Below, in pieces: positions 41,708-50,833 of a DNA stretch of 64,000 nt; the first letter of the stretch is position 1; each line of letters opens with the position of its first letter. The position numbers and the translations under genes were made by a program. The notes under the pieces were generated by a model. That model was not told the DNA's origin. It saw only the letters and a program-made list of their open reading frames with translations, and did not search any database. The stretch spans positions 53,048 to 117,047 of the forward strand of contig MWTB01000016.1 of the NCBI GenBank assembly GCA_002050275.1, in the 5' to 3' direction. Origin of the DNA: Anaerolineae bacterium UTCFX1. Its GTDB lineage: Bacteria > Chloroflexota > Anaerolineae > Anaerolineales > Villigracilaceae.

Positions 41708-42835
41708 ATGCAGGAAGAGCCACAATCCAATTCAAGCGTAAAACGCTACGCACGGTCAGCGTTAGACGCGCTTCTCGCTCCAGCCCTATCCATTTTTACG
41801 GCTATGGTTTTGGGCGGCATAATTATTCTCAGCGTAGGCGGGAATCCTTTTCTGGCGTATTACGGCTTAATACAAGGCTCGTTCGGTTCTGCCAAAGCGC
41901 TCAGCGAGACCGCCGTTTGGGCGACGCCCTACATATTTGCCGGGCTGGCGGTGGCGCTAGCCTTTAAGGGAGGCTTATTCAACATCGGCGCAGAGGGACA
42001 GCTCGCCGTCGGCGCAACGACCGCCGCGCTGTTCGGTTACGCGTTGCCAGAATGGCTGGGCTTCAACCTGCCTGCAATCATCCATTTACCGATTGTGATT
42101 ATCGCTGGCGCAATTGCAGGGACCATTTGGGCGGCGATCGTCGGCTACCTCAAAGCGTACACAGGCGGACATGAAGTCATCAATACGATCATGATGAATT
42201 ACATCGCGCTTAATACGATCTCTTTCCTGCTCAATGGCCCAATGAAAGACCCCAGCCCGACCAACGTAATTTCGCGCACGCCATTGGTCGCGGAGAGCGC
42301 GCGCCTAGCCCCCATTTTCAGCGGACTGCGCGTACACTGGGGCTTCATCCTCGCGCTGGTCGTCGCATTCGCAGTCTGGTGGCTGTTTAGCAAAACCACG
42401 CTGGGATTTGAAATAAAAACTGTCGGTCTTAACCCAGACGCGGCAAAATACGCAGGCATCAACGTCAAGCGCATTATCATCCTCACGATGGCGCTTTCGG
42501 GCATGCTGGCGAGTCTGGCTGGCACGGTCGAAGTGACCGGGTTAAATTATCGGCATGAATTAGGCTTCTCGCTCGGCTACGGTTTTGACGCGATCGCGAT
42601 CGCTCTATTAGGCAAATCGCACCCATTAGGCGTTGTGCTTGCCGCCATCTTGTTCGCCGCCATGCGCAACGGCGCGACGCGCATGCAGTTCCTTACGCAA
42701 ATGCCGGTCGACTTGATCTCAATGTTGCAAGCGCTGATCTTGCTCTTTGTCGCGGCGGATGCAATTATCCGATATCTTTATCGAATCAAAACGCAAGGCG
42801 AACGCATCGTTCTCACACGAGGCTGGGGAGGTTAG
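41708..42835 (+). CDS. Nucleoside ABC transporter permease (YufP/NupB-type)
   Basis: A 375-residue BPD_transp_2 permease with about ten membrane segments. FKGGLFNIGAEGQLAVGA is the signature of this permease family, and VNTIMMNYIALN and GFDAIAIALLGKSHPLG are the coupling region. It pairs with the second permease eight bases downstream and the double ATPase to import nucleosides bound by the BMP-type protein upstream. Confidence 0.9.
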   Translation: MQEEPQSNSSVKRYARSALDALLAPALSIFTAMVLGGIIILSVGGNPFLAYYGLIQGSFGSAKALSETAVWATPYIFAGLAVALAFKGGLFNIGAEGQLAVGATTAALFGYALPEWLGFNLPAIIHLPIVIIAGAIAGTIWAAIVGYLKAYTGGHEVINTIMMNYIALNTISFLLNGPMKDPSPTNVISRTPLVAESARLAPIFSGLRVHWGFILALVVAFAVWWLFSKTTLGFEIKTVGLNPDAAKYAGINVKRIIILTMALSGMLASLAGTVEVTGLNYRHELGFSLGYGFDAIAIALLGKSHPLGVVLAAILFAAMRNGATRMQFLTQMPVDLISMLQALILLFVAADAIIRYLYRIKTQGERIVLTRGWGG

Positions 42836-42842
42836 AAACGCT

Positions 42843-43955
42843 ATGGACTGGAAACGATACACTTTTATTTTTCTAATCATCACCGTCCTCTTCGGCGCGG
42901 TAGTAATGGTTGGCATCTCCAAATCGCCGCCAATTCTTACGATTACCAGTATGCTCGCCACTACCATCGCCGTCGCCACGCCGCTCACGCTCGGCGCGCT
43001 TTCAGGCGTATTTTGCGAGCGCGCGGGCGTCGTCAACATCGGCATTGAAGGCATGATGTTAACCGCCGCTTTCTTCGGATGGTTAGGCGCGATCTACATG
43101 TATCACGTCTTCGGCTTCGAAAAATGGCCCAGCATTTTTACTGGACTGATCGCAGCGATCTTCGCGGGCGCGTTGATGGGCTTGCTCCACGCCGTGCTAT
43201 CTGTCACATATAAAGTAGACCAGATCATCGGCGGGACCGTGATCAACATCCTTGCCGTCGGTCTGACCGGATTCCTGAACCGGCAACTCTTCTTCGGCAA
43301 AGGCAGCGCGTTCGGCGGACATATCCCCAACTCGCCGGGCAACTTGCTTAATATCCATGTCCCCCTCACAGAAACGCTCGCTCCCATTTGCGGAGGTTCG
43401 ACGAGCTGCCTAGAGATTGTTCGGGCAATCAATTCGGTGCTCGATCAACGCCCGATAGCCATCAGCGCCATCGTTCTTGTTTTCGTTTCTCATTATGTGC
43501 TCTTCAATACGCGCTGGGGCTTGCGAACGCGCGCCGTGGGAGAACACCCCAAAGCAGCAGACACGGTCGGCATCAACGTCGTCAAAATGCGCTATATCAA
43601 CGTGGTGATCGGCGGCGCACTCGCTGGCTTGGCTGGCGCATATTTCACGATCGAATCAGTGCCGTCATTTGAACCCCTGCTCACCAACGGACGCGGTTTC
43701 ATTTCGCTCGCCGCCATGATCTTCGGCAACTGGTCGCCGATCGGTTCGTGGGTAGCGTCGTTGCTCTTCGGCGCCTCACAGGCATTGCAAATCAACATGC
43801 AGATTTTCCGCGATGCAATCCCGCCGGGCTGGGGATTCTTGCAACAAGCGTATATCGTCGGCTTAATTCCCTATATCCTGACCATGCTCATCCTTACCGG
43901 TATCATCGGTCGTACGATCGCGCCCGCCGCAGACGGAACGCCTTACGAGAAATAA
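42843..43955 (+). CDS. Nucleoside ABC transporter permease (YufQ/NupC-type)
   Basis: A 370-residue BPD_transp_2 permease. GVFCERAGVVNIGIEGMM and GVNVVKMRY match the family, and GFISLAAMIFGNWSPIGSW is the coupling region. I chose the ATG at 42843, seven bases after the previous stop; the longer frame to 42747 runs inside the preceding gene. An unusual insert with two Cys (APICGGSTSCLEIV) lies in an outside loop. It is coupled to the ATPase that begins one base after its stop. Confidence 0.9.
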   Translation: MDWKRYTFIFLIITVLFGAVVMVGISKSPPILTITSMLATTIAVATPLTLGALSGVFCERAGVVNIGIEGMMLTAAFFGWLGAIYMYHVFGFEKWPSIFTGLIAAIFAGALMGLLHAVLSVTYKVDQIIGGTVINILAVGLTGFLNRQLFFGKGSAFGGHIPNSPGNLLNIHVPLTETLAPICGGSTSCLEIVRAINSVLDQRPIAISAIVLVFVSHYVLFNTRWGLRTRAVGEHPKAADTVGINVVKMRYINVVIGGALAGLAGAYFTIESVPSFEPLLTNGRGFISLAAMIFGNWSPIGSWVASLLFGASQALQINMQIFRDAIPPGWGFLQQAYIVGLIPYILTMLILTGIIGRTIAPAADGTPYEK

Positions 43956-43956
43956 C

Positions 43957-45507
43957 ATGGCAAAATTCGATATCGTCCTCCAAGCGCAAGGCATCACGAA
44001 ACAATTCCCGGGCGTGCTCGCTAACGATCGCGTAGATTTCGACCTACGTCGCGGCGAAATTCATGTTTTACTCGGCGAGAACGGCGCCGGAAAATCCACG
44101 CTGATGAACGTTCTCTACGGTCTCTATAAAGCCGACTCGGGCGAGGTGACCGTCGAAGGCGTTCCGTTGCACTTAAATTCTCCGCGCGACGCCATTATGC
44201 ATGGCATTGGCATGGTGCATCAGCATTTTATGCTTATCCCGGTCTTCACAGTGACAGAAAACATCATGCTCGGCGCGGAGACGAATCATCGCGCCTCTCA
44301 AAGCGATGCGCCATTGGCGAAATTAGACCGCGCCGAGGTTGCGCAAAAGATTCGAGACCTTTCGCATCAATATCGGCTAGACGTCAACCCCGACGCCATC
44401 GTCGGCGACCTTCCTGTGGGCGTTCAGCAACGCGTCGAAATCGTCAAGGCTCTCTATCGCAAAGCGAATATCCTTATTCTCGACGAACCGACCGCCGTAT
44501 TAACTCCACAAGAGGCGGAAGAACTCTTCCGCATTATGCACGACCTGACCCGCGAGGGCGTTTCGATCATCTTCATCACTCACAAACTGAAGGAAGTGCT
44601 CGCCGTTGCAGACCGCATCACAGTTATGCGCGGGGGGCGCGTAGTTGGCTCGGCAATTCCTAAAGACTCGGACGAGCATAAACTTGCCGCCATGATGGTC
44701 GGACGCGACGTAATTCTCACCGTTAAAAAGAAACCGGCGCAACCCAAAGAAACTGTCCTCAGTGTCAATCAACTGAATGTGAAAGACGTGCGCGGACTTA
44801 ATGCCGTAAATGAAGTATCGTTCACCGTCCGCGCCGGGGAGGTGCTCGGCATCGCCGGCGTACAGGGAAACGGGCAGACTGAACTCGCCGAAGCGCTGAC
44901 AGGACTGCGATCCATTGAGAGCGGGCGGTTTTCGCTTTTGGGCGCGGATCTAACCGGGCGCCCCCCGCGCCCAATCACCGAAGCGGGACTGGCTCACATC
45001 CCTGAGGACCGTCAACGTTATGGTTTGGTGCTTTCTTATTCGGTCGCCGACAACATGATCTTATGCGACTACTACCAACCGCGCTTCTCCAAAGGGATTG
45101 TTATTCAACAAAAGAACGTAGACGCCAACGCCGAAAAATTAATCAAAGACTTCGACGTACGCACGCCCTCGCCGTTCACGCCCGCGGGGAAATTATCCGG
45201 CGGCAATCAGCAGAAAGTGATCGTAGCGCGCGAGCTGAGCCGCCCGGTTAAACTCCTGATCGCTTCGCAGCCCACCCGTGGATTAGACGTCGGCTCCATT
45301 GAATATATCCATAAAGAGATTATCCTTATGCGCGATCGCGGCGTGGCTGTTTTGCTCATTTCCGCCGAATTAGACGAGATCATGTCGCTTTCAGATCGCA
45401 TTGCAGTGATGTATCGCGGAGCGATCATCACAACCCTAGATCGTAAAGCTGCGACGCGCGAAGGCTTAGGGTTATTAATGGCTGGCGGGCAAGAAGCCCC
45501 GGCCTAA
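43957..45507 (+). CDS. Nucleoside ABC transporter ATPase (two domains)
   Basis: A 516-residue protein with two ABC domains. The first has Walker A GENGAGKST, the signature PVGVQQRVEIVK and Walker B ILILDEPTAVL; the second has GVQGNGQTE as a degenerate Walker A, LSGGNQQKVIVAREL and LLIASQPTRGLD. This arrangement, with a weakened second site, is typical of the RbsA/YufO group. It energises the two permeases upstream. It ends the operon. Confidence 0.92.
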   Translation: MAKFDIVLQAQGITKQFPGVLANDRVDFDLRRGEIHVLLGENGAGKSTLMNVLYGLYKADSGEVTVEGVPLHLNSPRDAIMHGIGMVHQHFMLIPVFTVTENIMLGAETNHRASQSDAPLAKLDRAEVAQKIRDLSHQYRLDVNPDAIVGDLPVGVQQRVEIVKALYRKANILILDEPTAVLTPQEAEELFRIMHDLTREGVSIIFITHKLKEVLAVADRITVMRGGRVVGSAIPKDSDEHKLAAMMVGRDVILTVKKKPAQPKETVLSVNQLNVKDVRGLNAVNEVSFTVRAGEVLGIAGVQGNGQTELAEALTGLRSIESGRFSLLGADLTGRPPRPITEAGLAHIPEDRQRYGLVLSYSVADNMILCDYYQPRFSKGIVIQQKNVDANAEKLIKDFDVRTPSPFTPAGKLSGGNQQKVIVARELSRPVKLLIASQPTRGLDVGSIEYIHKEIILMRDRGVAVLLISAELDEIMSLSDRIAVMYRGAIITTLDRKAATREGLGLLMAGGQEAPA

Positions 45508-45611
45508 ATTTCCAAAATAGATTCGGGATTTAATCGGATATAGGAACAATGGGGCGTTTTCGCGCGTCTATATCCAAGTACAATATTATAAATTCACAGA
45601 AAGGCGTAGAT

Positions 45612-46742
45612 ATGTCTAAAATCAAATTTATTTCTGGAATCTTCCTCATAACCGTCCTCCTTCTTTCGGGGTGCAATTTACCTTCGAACGCGCCTGCCAC
45701 CGAAAACCCCGGCGCAGTGCAAACCAGCGCGGCGCTCACCGTGGAAGCGTTGTTGAATCAACCGACTCCGTTCAACACGCCCACCTTACCGGTCGCGCCG
45801 CCAACCTTTACGGCGCTCCCCACAATGCCGCTTCCTACATCAACGCCCTTCGTAGCCCCCACCGCAACGGCAACGTGCGATCTGGCGCAGTTCATCAAAG
45901 ATGTGACAATTCCGGATGGAACAAATTTTAATTCCGGCGACACCTTCACAAAAACATGGCGCTTGCGAAATATCGGCACATGCACTTGGAGCGGCTACTC
46001 GTTGGTCTTTGACAGCGGCGACTCCATGAACGGCATCTCGCCAGTCATGCTCGGCACAGTCGCGCCGGGGCAGGAAGTGGACGTTTCGACAACCCTCAAA
46101 GCTCCGCCGGCGAATGGAACCTATCGCGGATATTGGCGCATCCGTAACGGGGGTGGCGTCTTGATCCCCGTACAAGGCGGAGCGCAGGGCAAGTCGTTCT
46201 ATGTGGAAATTAAAGTCGGCGGAGGCGGCGGAAGCGCGGGCTTCGACCTCCACACACAAGCGCCGAGCGCGCAATGGCTCAGTTGTGGAGACCCATGCGG
46301 CGGAGCCACAACGCTGACGTTCGGCGGTCCCGATACGGACCTGAACGGATTCGCGATGTTCCGCAACAATGCGACCTTGGAAGACGGCTCAAAGCCTTCC
46401 AAGGTGGTAGAAACTCATCCAATGTGGGTGAACGACGGCGTAATCACCGGCTTGTACCCCGCTTATACCGTTCAGCCTGGCGAGCGTTTTAGAGCGAAAA
46501 TCGGATTCTTAGGTCCCTGCGGTTCGGGCAACGTTATTTTCCAACTCAACTACAAGCAAGGCGGCACGCTCCACCCACTGGGGTCATGGACAGAATCGTG
46601 CGATGGAAATCTGACCGCTGTGAACGTTGATCTGAGCAGCATCGCCGGGCAAACCGTTCAATTCGTTCTGGGAGCGCTGGCAAATGGAAGTTCCGGGCAA
46701 GATTGGGCAATTTGGGTAAGTCCGCGAGTGGAAATCCCCTAG
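45612..46742 (+). CDS. NBR1-type Ig-like domain lipoprotein 1 (with C-terminal beta module)
   Basis: A 376-residue lipoprotein. Lipobox LLSGC gives Cys21, followed by a Pro/Thr linker (about 50-90). The NBR1-type Ig domain (about 93-200) reads DTFTKTWRLRNIGTCTWSGY, then PGQEVDVSTTLKAPPANGTY and GYWRIRN. A C-terminal module (about 205-376) ends in GALANGSSGQDWAIWVSPRV and is shared with the protein at 47872. The C-terminal module looks like a jelly-roll binding domain. It is the first of five such genes in a row. Function is unknown; binding to a surface glycan or protein is a guess. Start chosen at 45612 behind AAAGGCG. Confidence 0.85.
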   Translation: MSKIKFISGIFLITVLLLSGCNLPSNAPATENPGAVQTSAALTVEALLNQPTPFNTPTLPVAPPTFTALPTMPLPTSTPFVAPTATATCDLAQFIKDVTIPDGTNFNSGDTFTKTWRLRNIGTCTWSGYSLVFDSGDSMNGISPVMLGTVAPGQEVDVSTTLKAPPANGTYRGYWRIRNGGGVLIPVQGGAQGKSFYVEIKVGGGGGSAGFDLHTQAPSAQWLSCGDPCGGATTLTFGGPDTDLNGFAMFRNNATLEDGSKPSKVVETHPMWVNDGVITGLYPAYTVQPGERFRAKIGFLGPCGSGNVIFQLNYKQGGTLHPLGSWTESCDGNLTAVNVDLSSIAGQTVQFVLGALANGSSGQDWAIWVSPRVEIP

Positions 46743-46748
46743 CATGCG

Positions 46749-46778
46749 AAGCGCCCGATGTTTCATCGGGCGCTTTTC
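46749..46778 (+). terminator. Terminator after lipoprotein 1
   Basis: AAGCGCCCGATG, loop TTT, CATCGGGCGCTTTT. Confidence 0.9.
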
Positions 46779-46786
46779 ACAACAGG

Positions 46787-46792
46787 TATAAT
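46787..46792 (+). promoter_or_regulatory. -10 box of lipoprotein 2
   Basis: TATAAT in GGTATAATTC, right after the preceding terminator; the gene has its own AAAGGAAG ribosome-binding site. Confidence 0.5.
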
Positions 46793-46832
46793 TCTTGCGG
46801 CGAATACGCCGAATCAAAGAAAGGAAGATTGA

Positions 46833-47765
46833 ATGTTCGAATTTCGTTCACATAAAATTCTGGTTGCGTTGACCTGTCTTGCCGTAATTCTTGCGGCGTG
46901 CGCGCCGACAGCGCAAAACGACTCCATCATCTCAACTGCGGTGGCGCAGACGGTAGAGGCGGGTCAACAAACGCCTCCTACGAATACGCCGTTGCCGCCC
47001 CTGCCGACGCTGCCCGCAACGCTAACGCCCGTCGCGATAGATACGCCCACTGAAATCCCCACGTTGTCTTCTGCACCGTCCGACTCGGATTGCATCCATG
47101 CCAGTTTGGTCGGCGAATATCCGCCAGACCAGACGCTCTTCAAACCTGATGAAGAATTCACGAAAACATGGACAATCAGAAACGAGGGAACCTGCACATG
47201 GGATACGTCGTATAAATTGATCTTTTGGAGCGGCGACGCCCTGGGCGGCGCCACCTACTATTTCCTAACCCAAATCGTCCCACCGGGCGGCGATATTTCG
47301 ATCAGCATTCCGCTAAAAGCGCCTTCGACCGAAGGAACCTATACCGGCTACTGGCGTTTACAAACGCCTTGGAACAAAGTATTTGGCGTCGGTCAATATA
47401 GTCAAGCGTTCTATGTAGCGATTCAGGTTAATAAACGTCCTCAACTGCAATATGGCGTCACCGGCGTAACGTATGATATTGTGCGCGATCCTCCAACCGG
47501 CTGCCCTGTCAATGTTAACTACACGGTGTACGCTAACATAACCGTGAACGGACCTGTGGATATTACCTACCGTTGGCTTCAAAAAGACGGAAATGAAAGC
47601 GCCATTAAGCCGCTCAGTTTTTCAAGCGCGGGCACAAAGACAATTTCACGCTCCTGGATGGTGGGAAGAGGAGACAGTTCCAATGATCGTTGGATGCAAA
47701 TCGTTGTATTCGAACCTGAGTATATGGAATTTCCCAGGGCGGTCTGGCCCAACCCCTGCCCGTAA
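46833..47765 (+). CDS. NBR1-type Ig-like domain lipoprotein 2
   Basis: A 310-residue lipoprotein with lipobox ILAAC (Cys23), a Pro/Thr linker (about 45-80) and an NBR1-type domain (about 90-195: EEFTKTWTIRNEGTCTWDTSY, KAPSTEGTYTGYWRLQTP). A different C-terminal beta domain (about 200-310, with NYTVYANITVNGPVDITYRWL) resembles Ig-like or fibronectin folds. It has its own promoter and terminator, so the five-gene array is transcribed in pieces. Confidence 0.85.
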   Translation: MFEFRSHKILVALTCLAVILAACAPTAQNDSIISTAVAQTVEAGQQTPPTNTPLPPLPTLPATLTPVAIDTPTEIPTLSSAPSDSDCIHASLVGEYPPDQTLFKPDEEFTKTWTIRNEGTCTWDTSYKLIFWSGDALGGATYYFLTQIVPPGGDISISIPLKAPSTEGTYTGYWRLQTPWNKVFGVGQYSQAFYVAIQVNKRPQLQYGVTGVTYDIVRDPPTGCPVNVNYTVYANITVNGPVDITYRWLQKDGNESAIKPLSFSSAGTKTISRSWMVGRGDSSNDRWMQIVVFEPEYMEFPRAVWPNPCP

Positions 47766-47775
47766 CGCCCGCAGC

Positions 47776-47809
47776 AAAAGTGGGAGCGTCAAAGTCGCTC
47801 CCACTTTTT
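47776..47809 (+). terminator. Terminator after lipoprotein 2
   Basis: AAAAGTGGGAGCG, loop TCAAAGT, CGCTCCCACTTTTT. Confidence 0.95.
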
Positions 47810-47871
47810 GGGAACTTAACAGCCTCGCTTTCCGTTTATTGTTTAATGCGTAAAACAATATTGGAGGCGTC

Positions 47872-49278
47872 ATGATGCCCAACCTTATTAAGAAATTATC
47901 CATACCAGCCCTACTCCTTAGCATAACGCTCGCCTGCAGTACGCTTGCGCCCGCTACGCCTCAACCCGTCGAAACGCTCAATGCATTGTATACGTCCGTA
48001 GCAGCCACGTTAGACTCTCTGTCAACGCCCACAGAAACGCCCCAGATCGTCGAACCGACCGCCACGCCGTTCCTCTCTTTTCCGACAACGAGCAGCACGC
48101 CTTTCATCGTCAATACGATCACAAGCGTTCCACCTACTCAAACTGCAATAAAATGCGACGCAGCGGCGTTTGTCGCCGACGTTACCATCACAGACGGCGC
48201 GCTCATCGGACGCGGAAGCGATTTCACCAAGATTTGGCGGCTCAAAAATGTCGGGACTTGTACGTGGACGACCTCTTACGCGATCGTATATGTAAGCGGC
48301 GAGAAATTCGGGGCGTCGAACGTTATTCCTCTAACCGCTCAAGTCGTTCCCGGTCAGACCGTAGACATCGCCATCAATCTCACTGCGCCCAACGCTAACG
48401 GTCGCTACCGCGGAAATTGGAAATTACGCAACTCTTTAGGCGCATTATTCGGCGTCGGTCCAGACGCCCAGACCAATTTCTATGTAGATGTCAACGTCAG
48501 CGGGTATACATTGAGCGCTTACGATTTTGTTGTAAATTACTGCGACGCAACATGGAAAAGCGAGACGAAAAACCTCGGCTGTCCCGGCTCGCAAGGCGAC
48601 GATCGCGGATTCGTACGCGCGCTTAAAGAGCCTGCGATGGAAGACGGGGCGACGCGCGGCGATGGGCTGCTAACCTATCCCAACAAATCTGGTTCCGGCT
48701 TCATCTCCGGCAAATTCCCCAATTTTATTGTGCAGAACGGCGATCGTTTCCAAGCCTTAATCGGATGTCAATACGGCGCGAAAGGATGCGATGTTATTTT
48801 CCGCCTACAATATCAGATCGGCAACGGCGACGTCAAAACTCTCGGTCAGTGGCACGAAGCGTACGAGGGTCTTTATTACCCCGTTAATGTAGACATAAGC
48901 GCGCTGCGCAATCAAAAAGTTAAGTTCATTTTGACGGTCCTGGCGAACGGTTCATCGCACGACGATTTCGCGCTGTGGGTTAATCCGCGCATTACTCGCC
49001 AGAGCGCCAACCCGTCTACGGTAACTCCATCTCGCACGCCAACCGCGTCTCGCACGCCAACCGCGTCTCGCACGCCAACCGCATCTCGCACGCCAACCGC
49101 ATCTCGCACGCCAACCGCGTCTCGCACGCCAACCGCATCTCAAACACCAACCGCATCTCAAACACCAACCGCGTCTCAAACGCCAACCGCGTCCTCAACA
49201 GCGACCGCGTCTCAAACGCCAACCACAACACCTACTGACACAGAAACGCCTGAACCATCGGCGACGCCTATGCAATAA
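47872..49278 (+). CDS. NBR1-type Ig-like domain lipoprotein 3 with TPTA repeats
   Basis: A 468-residue lipoprotein. Lipobox ITLAC gives Cys22; a Thr/Pro linker runs to about 90. The NBR1-type domain is at about 100-205 (SDFTKIWRLKNVGTCTWTTSY) and the shared C-terminal module at about 215-380 (TVLANGSSHDDFALWVNPRI). The last 85 residues are 11 six-residue units (SRTPTA, SQTPTA and variants), encoded by an 18-bp tandem repeat. Such a tail is likely glycosylated or a flexible spacer. Two start codons lie next to each other at 47872 and 47875; an AATATTGGAGG site precedes both. Confidence 0.85.
   Translation: MMPNLIKKLSIPALLLSITLACSTLAPATPQPVETLNALYTSVAATLDSLSTPTETPQIVEPTATPFLSFPTTSSTPFIVNTITSVPPTQTAIKCDAAAFVADVTITDGALIGRGSDFTKIWRLKNVGTCTWTTSYAIVYVSGEKFGASNVIPLTAQVVPGQTVDIAINLTAPNANGRYRGNWKLRNSLGALFGVGPDAQTNFYVDVNVSGYTLSAYDFVVNYCDATWKSETKNLGCPGSQGDDRGFVRALKEPAMEDGATRGDGLLTYPNKSGSGFISGKFPNFIVQNGDRFQALIGCQYGAKGCDVIFRLQYQIGNGDVKTLGQWHEAYEGLYYPVNVDISALRNQKVKFILTVLANGSSHDDFALWVNPRITRQSANPSTVTPSRTPTASRTPTASRTPTASRTPTASRTPTASRTPTASQTPTASQTPTASQTPTASSTATASQTPTTTPTDTETPEPSATPMQ
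49030..49227 (+). repeat. 18-bp tandem repeat (11 units) coding (S)xTPTA
   Basis: Eleven in-frame 18-base units such as TCTCGCACGCCAACCGCG, with later units carrying CAA for CGC. Copy number is expected to vary between strains. Confidence 0.95.
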
Positions 49279-49295
49279 TCTATAAAGCAATGCGA

Positions 49296-49301
49296 TATAA
49301 T
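49296..49301 (+). promoter_or_regulatory. -10 box of lipoproteins 4 and 5
   Basis: TATAAT in GATATAATTGCG, about 80 bases before the ATG at 49382; a CGGAGG ribosome-binding site lies in the leader. Confidence 0.45.
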
Positions 49302-49381
49302 TGCGTCATAAACAAACTTCGAAAGCCCGCGCCGTTCCTCTAACGCGCCAGTTAACCGTACCCACGGAGGTTACAAATACT

Positions 49382-50098
49382 ATGTTCGTTCAAAAATCAA
49401 TGCGATACATCGCGCCCATCTTAATCAGCGCCAGCCTGTTGCTTGCGGGTTGCAATCTAGGTGCGACGCCGCCCGCCCCCACGCAGGACTTAAACGCGAT
49501 TAACACTTCCATCGTTGGCACGACCATCGCGCAACTCTCCAGCCAAATGACAGGCACCGCGCTTGCGATTCCTACCAACACGCCCACAGCGACGCCGACA
49601 AATACGGCGCAGCCTATCGCCACGTTACCGATCTCATCGCCCTCTTCCAACGAGCTCCCGACGATCTCCTTCAACGCTACACCCCTTCCAGGAACGACGC
49701 CGCTTGTTCCTCCTCAAAATACGGGACCGACTCAAGCGCTTGGCGACTCATGCAGCAACAGCGCCTTTGAAGCCGATATTACGATTCCAGATGGGTCCAT
49801 TCTAAAGCCGGGAGAAGATTTCATAAAGACTTGGAAGATTCGCAACACAGGCACCTGCGCATGGGACGACGGCTTCGCTCTTGTATTTATTGGAGGGGAT
49901 CGCGCGATTGATCCATATGACTTCAAATTCAAGAAAACCGACGATTTCGTCGCCGGCGGGCAAGCGGTCAATATCTCAATTAAACTTACCGCGCCGCTCA
50001 CCCCAGGCGATTATCAAGGTCATTGGCGCATGCGCAACGATAAAGGCTACTATTTCGGAACGATAGTTTCCGTCTACTTCACAGTGAAAAAGAAATAA
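49382..50098 (+). CDS. NBR1-type Ig-like domain lipoprotein 4
   Basis: A 238-residue lipoprotein with lipobox LLAGC (Cys24), a Pro/Thr linker (about 60-118) and one NBR1-type domain (about 123-238: EDFIKTWKIRNTGTCAWDDGF and PGDYQGHWRMRNDKGYYFG). It has no extra C-terminal module. The start at 49382 is chosen because the frame upstream of it (from 49301) overlaps the promoter. The next lipoprotein begins 17 bases after the stop and probably shares its transcript. Confidence 0.85.
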   Translation: MFVQKSMRYIAPILISASLLLAGCNLGATPPAPTQDLNAINTSIVGTTIAQLSSQMTGTALAIPTNTPTATPTNTAQPIATLPISSPSSNELPTISFNATPLPGTTPLVPPQNTGPTQALGDSCSNSAFEADITIPDGSILKPGEDFIKTWKIRNTGTCAWDDGFALVFIGGDRAIDPYDFKFKKTDDFVAGGQAVNISIKLTAPLTPGDYQGHWRMRNDKGYYFGTIVSVYFTVKKK

Positions 50099-50115
50099 CT
50101 AAGAGAGACAAACCA

Positions 50116-50733
50116 ATGAAATGGCAGATTACCCTCGCATTCCTTCTAGTCGCCGCGCTTCTTGCCGCCTGTGGCGCACAGCCTACGCCCTCAGAACCAA
50201 CGCCTGATATCGCCGCTGTGCGGACCTCCGCCGCCAGCACGGTCGTCGCGCAATTTACGCTCACGGCGGCGGTCTTCACACCGACGCCTCCTATCGCGCC
50301 TACTCAATCCGTTATTGAAACTGAAGCGCCGGCGGAAACCGAAGAAAGCGCCACCAAACCCGCTGAAACATCCGAAACCGATGCGGCGTTATGCGATCTA
50401 CTCGGCTACGACGCGGAAACGATAGACATCAGCGTGCCGGATAATACTATCATGATGCCCGGTCAAGAATTCATCAAAACCTGGAAGGTCAAGAACACAG
50501 GCACATGCGCTTGGGGCGCGGGGTACGCTCTCGTATTCGCCGGAACCGGCATGAAAATGGACGGGCAATTCATCTCATTTACCGAGGTAGTCCAGCCGGG
50601 ACAAGAGGTGGAAGTTTCGGTGCAATTCAAAGCGCCCTCACAAGCCGGCAATTACGTCAGCACATGGATCATGCAGAATCCGCGCGGCTTTACCTTCCCC
50701 GAAGCCATCTATGTGAAAATTACCGTACAATAG
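50116..50733 (+). CDS. NBR1-type Ig-like domain lipoprotein 5
   Basis: A 205-residue lipoprotein with lipobox LLAAC (Cys19), a linker rich in Pro, Thr and Glu (about 55-90) and one NBR1-type domain (about 95-205: QEFIKTWKVKNTGTCAWGAGY and GNYVSTWIMQNPRGFTFP). The acidic linker sets it apart from the other four. It ends the array. Confidence 0.85.
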   Translation: MKWQITLAFLLVAALLAACGAQPTPSEPTPDIAAVRTSAASTVVAQFTLTAAVFTPTPPIAPTQSVIETEAPAETEESATKPAETSETDAALCDLLGYDAETIDISVPDNTIMMPGQEFIKTWKVKNTGTCAWGAGYALVFAGTGMKMDGQFISFTEVVQPGQEVEVSVQFKAPSQAGNYVSTWIMQNPRGFTFPEAIYVKITVQ

Positions 50734-50796
50734 CGCGCGCGCCAGCGATTTCTGATCTCGTCGCGCTCATATCGTTGACTATAATCTCGTCACCCA

Positions 50797-50823
50797 GCAG
50801 GGCAAGCGTACAACTTGCCCTGC
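50797..50823. terminator. Bidirectional hairpin between convergent genes
   Basis: GCAGGGCAAG, loop CGTACAA, CTTGCCCTGC, with weak T-rich tails on both strands. Confidence 0.6.
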
Positions 50824-50833
50824 TTCATTATTA

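Noticed and set aside
49030..49227. CRISPR-like tandem repeat
   Set aside because: The units are 18 bases with no spacers and encode an in-frame Ser/Thr/Pro tail.
48912..49231. Minus-strand frames opposite the 18-bp repeat
   Set aside because: They arise only from the repeat and have no start signal or family features.
50780..50823. A small RNA between a TATAAT and a hairpin
   Set aside because: The -10 lacks a -35 and the hairpin lies too close; it is better explained as the shared terminator of convergent genes.
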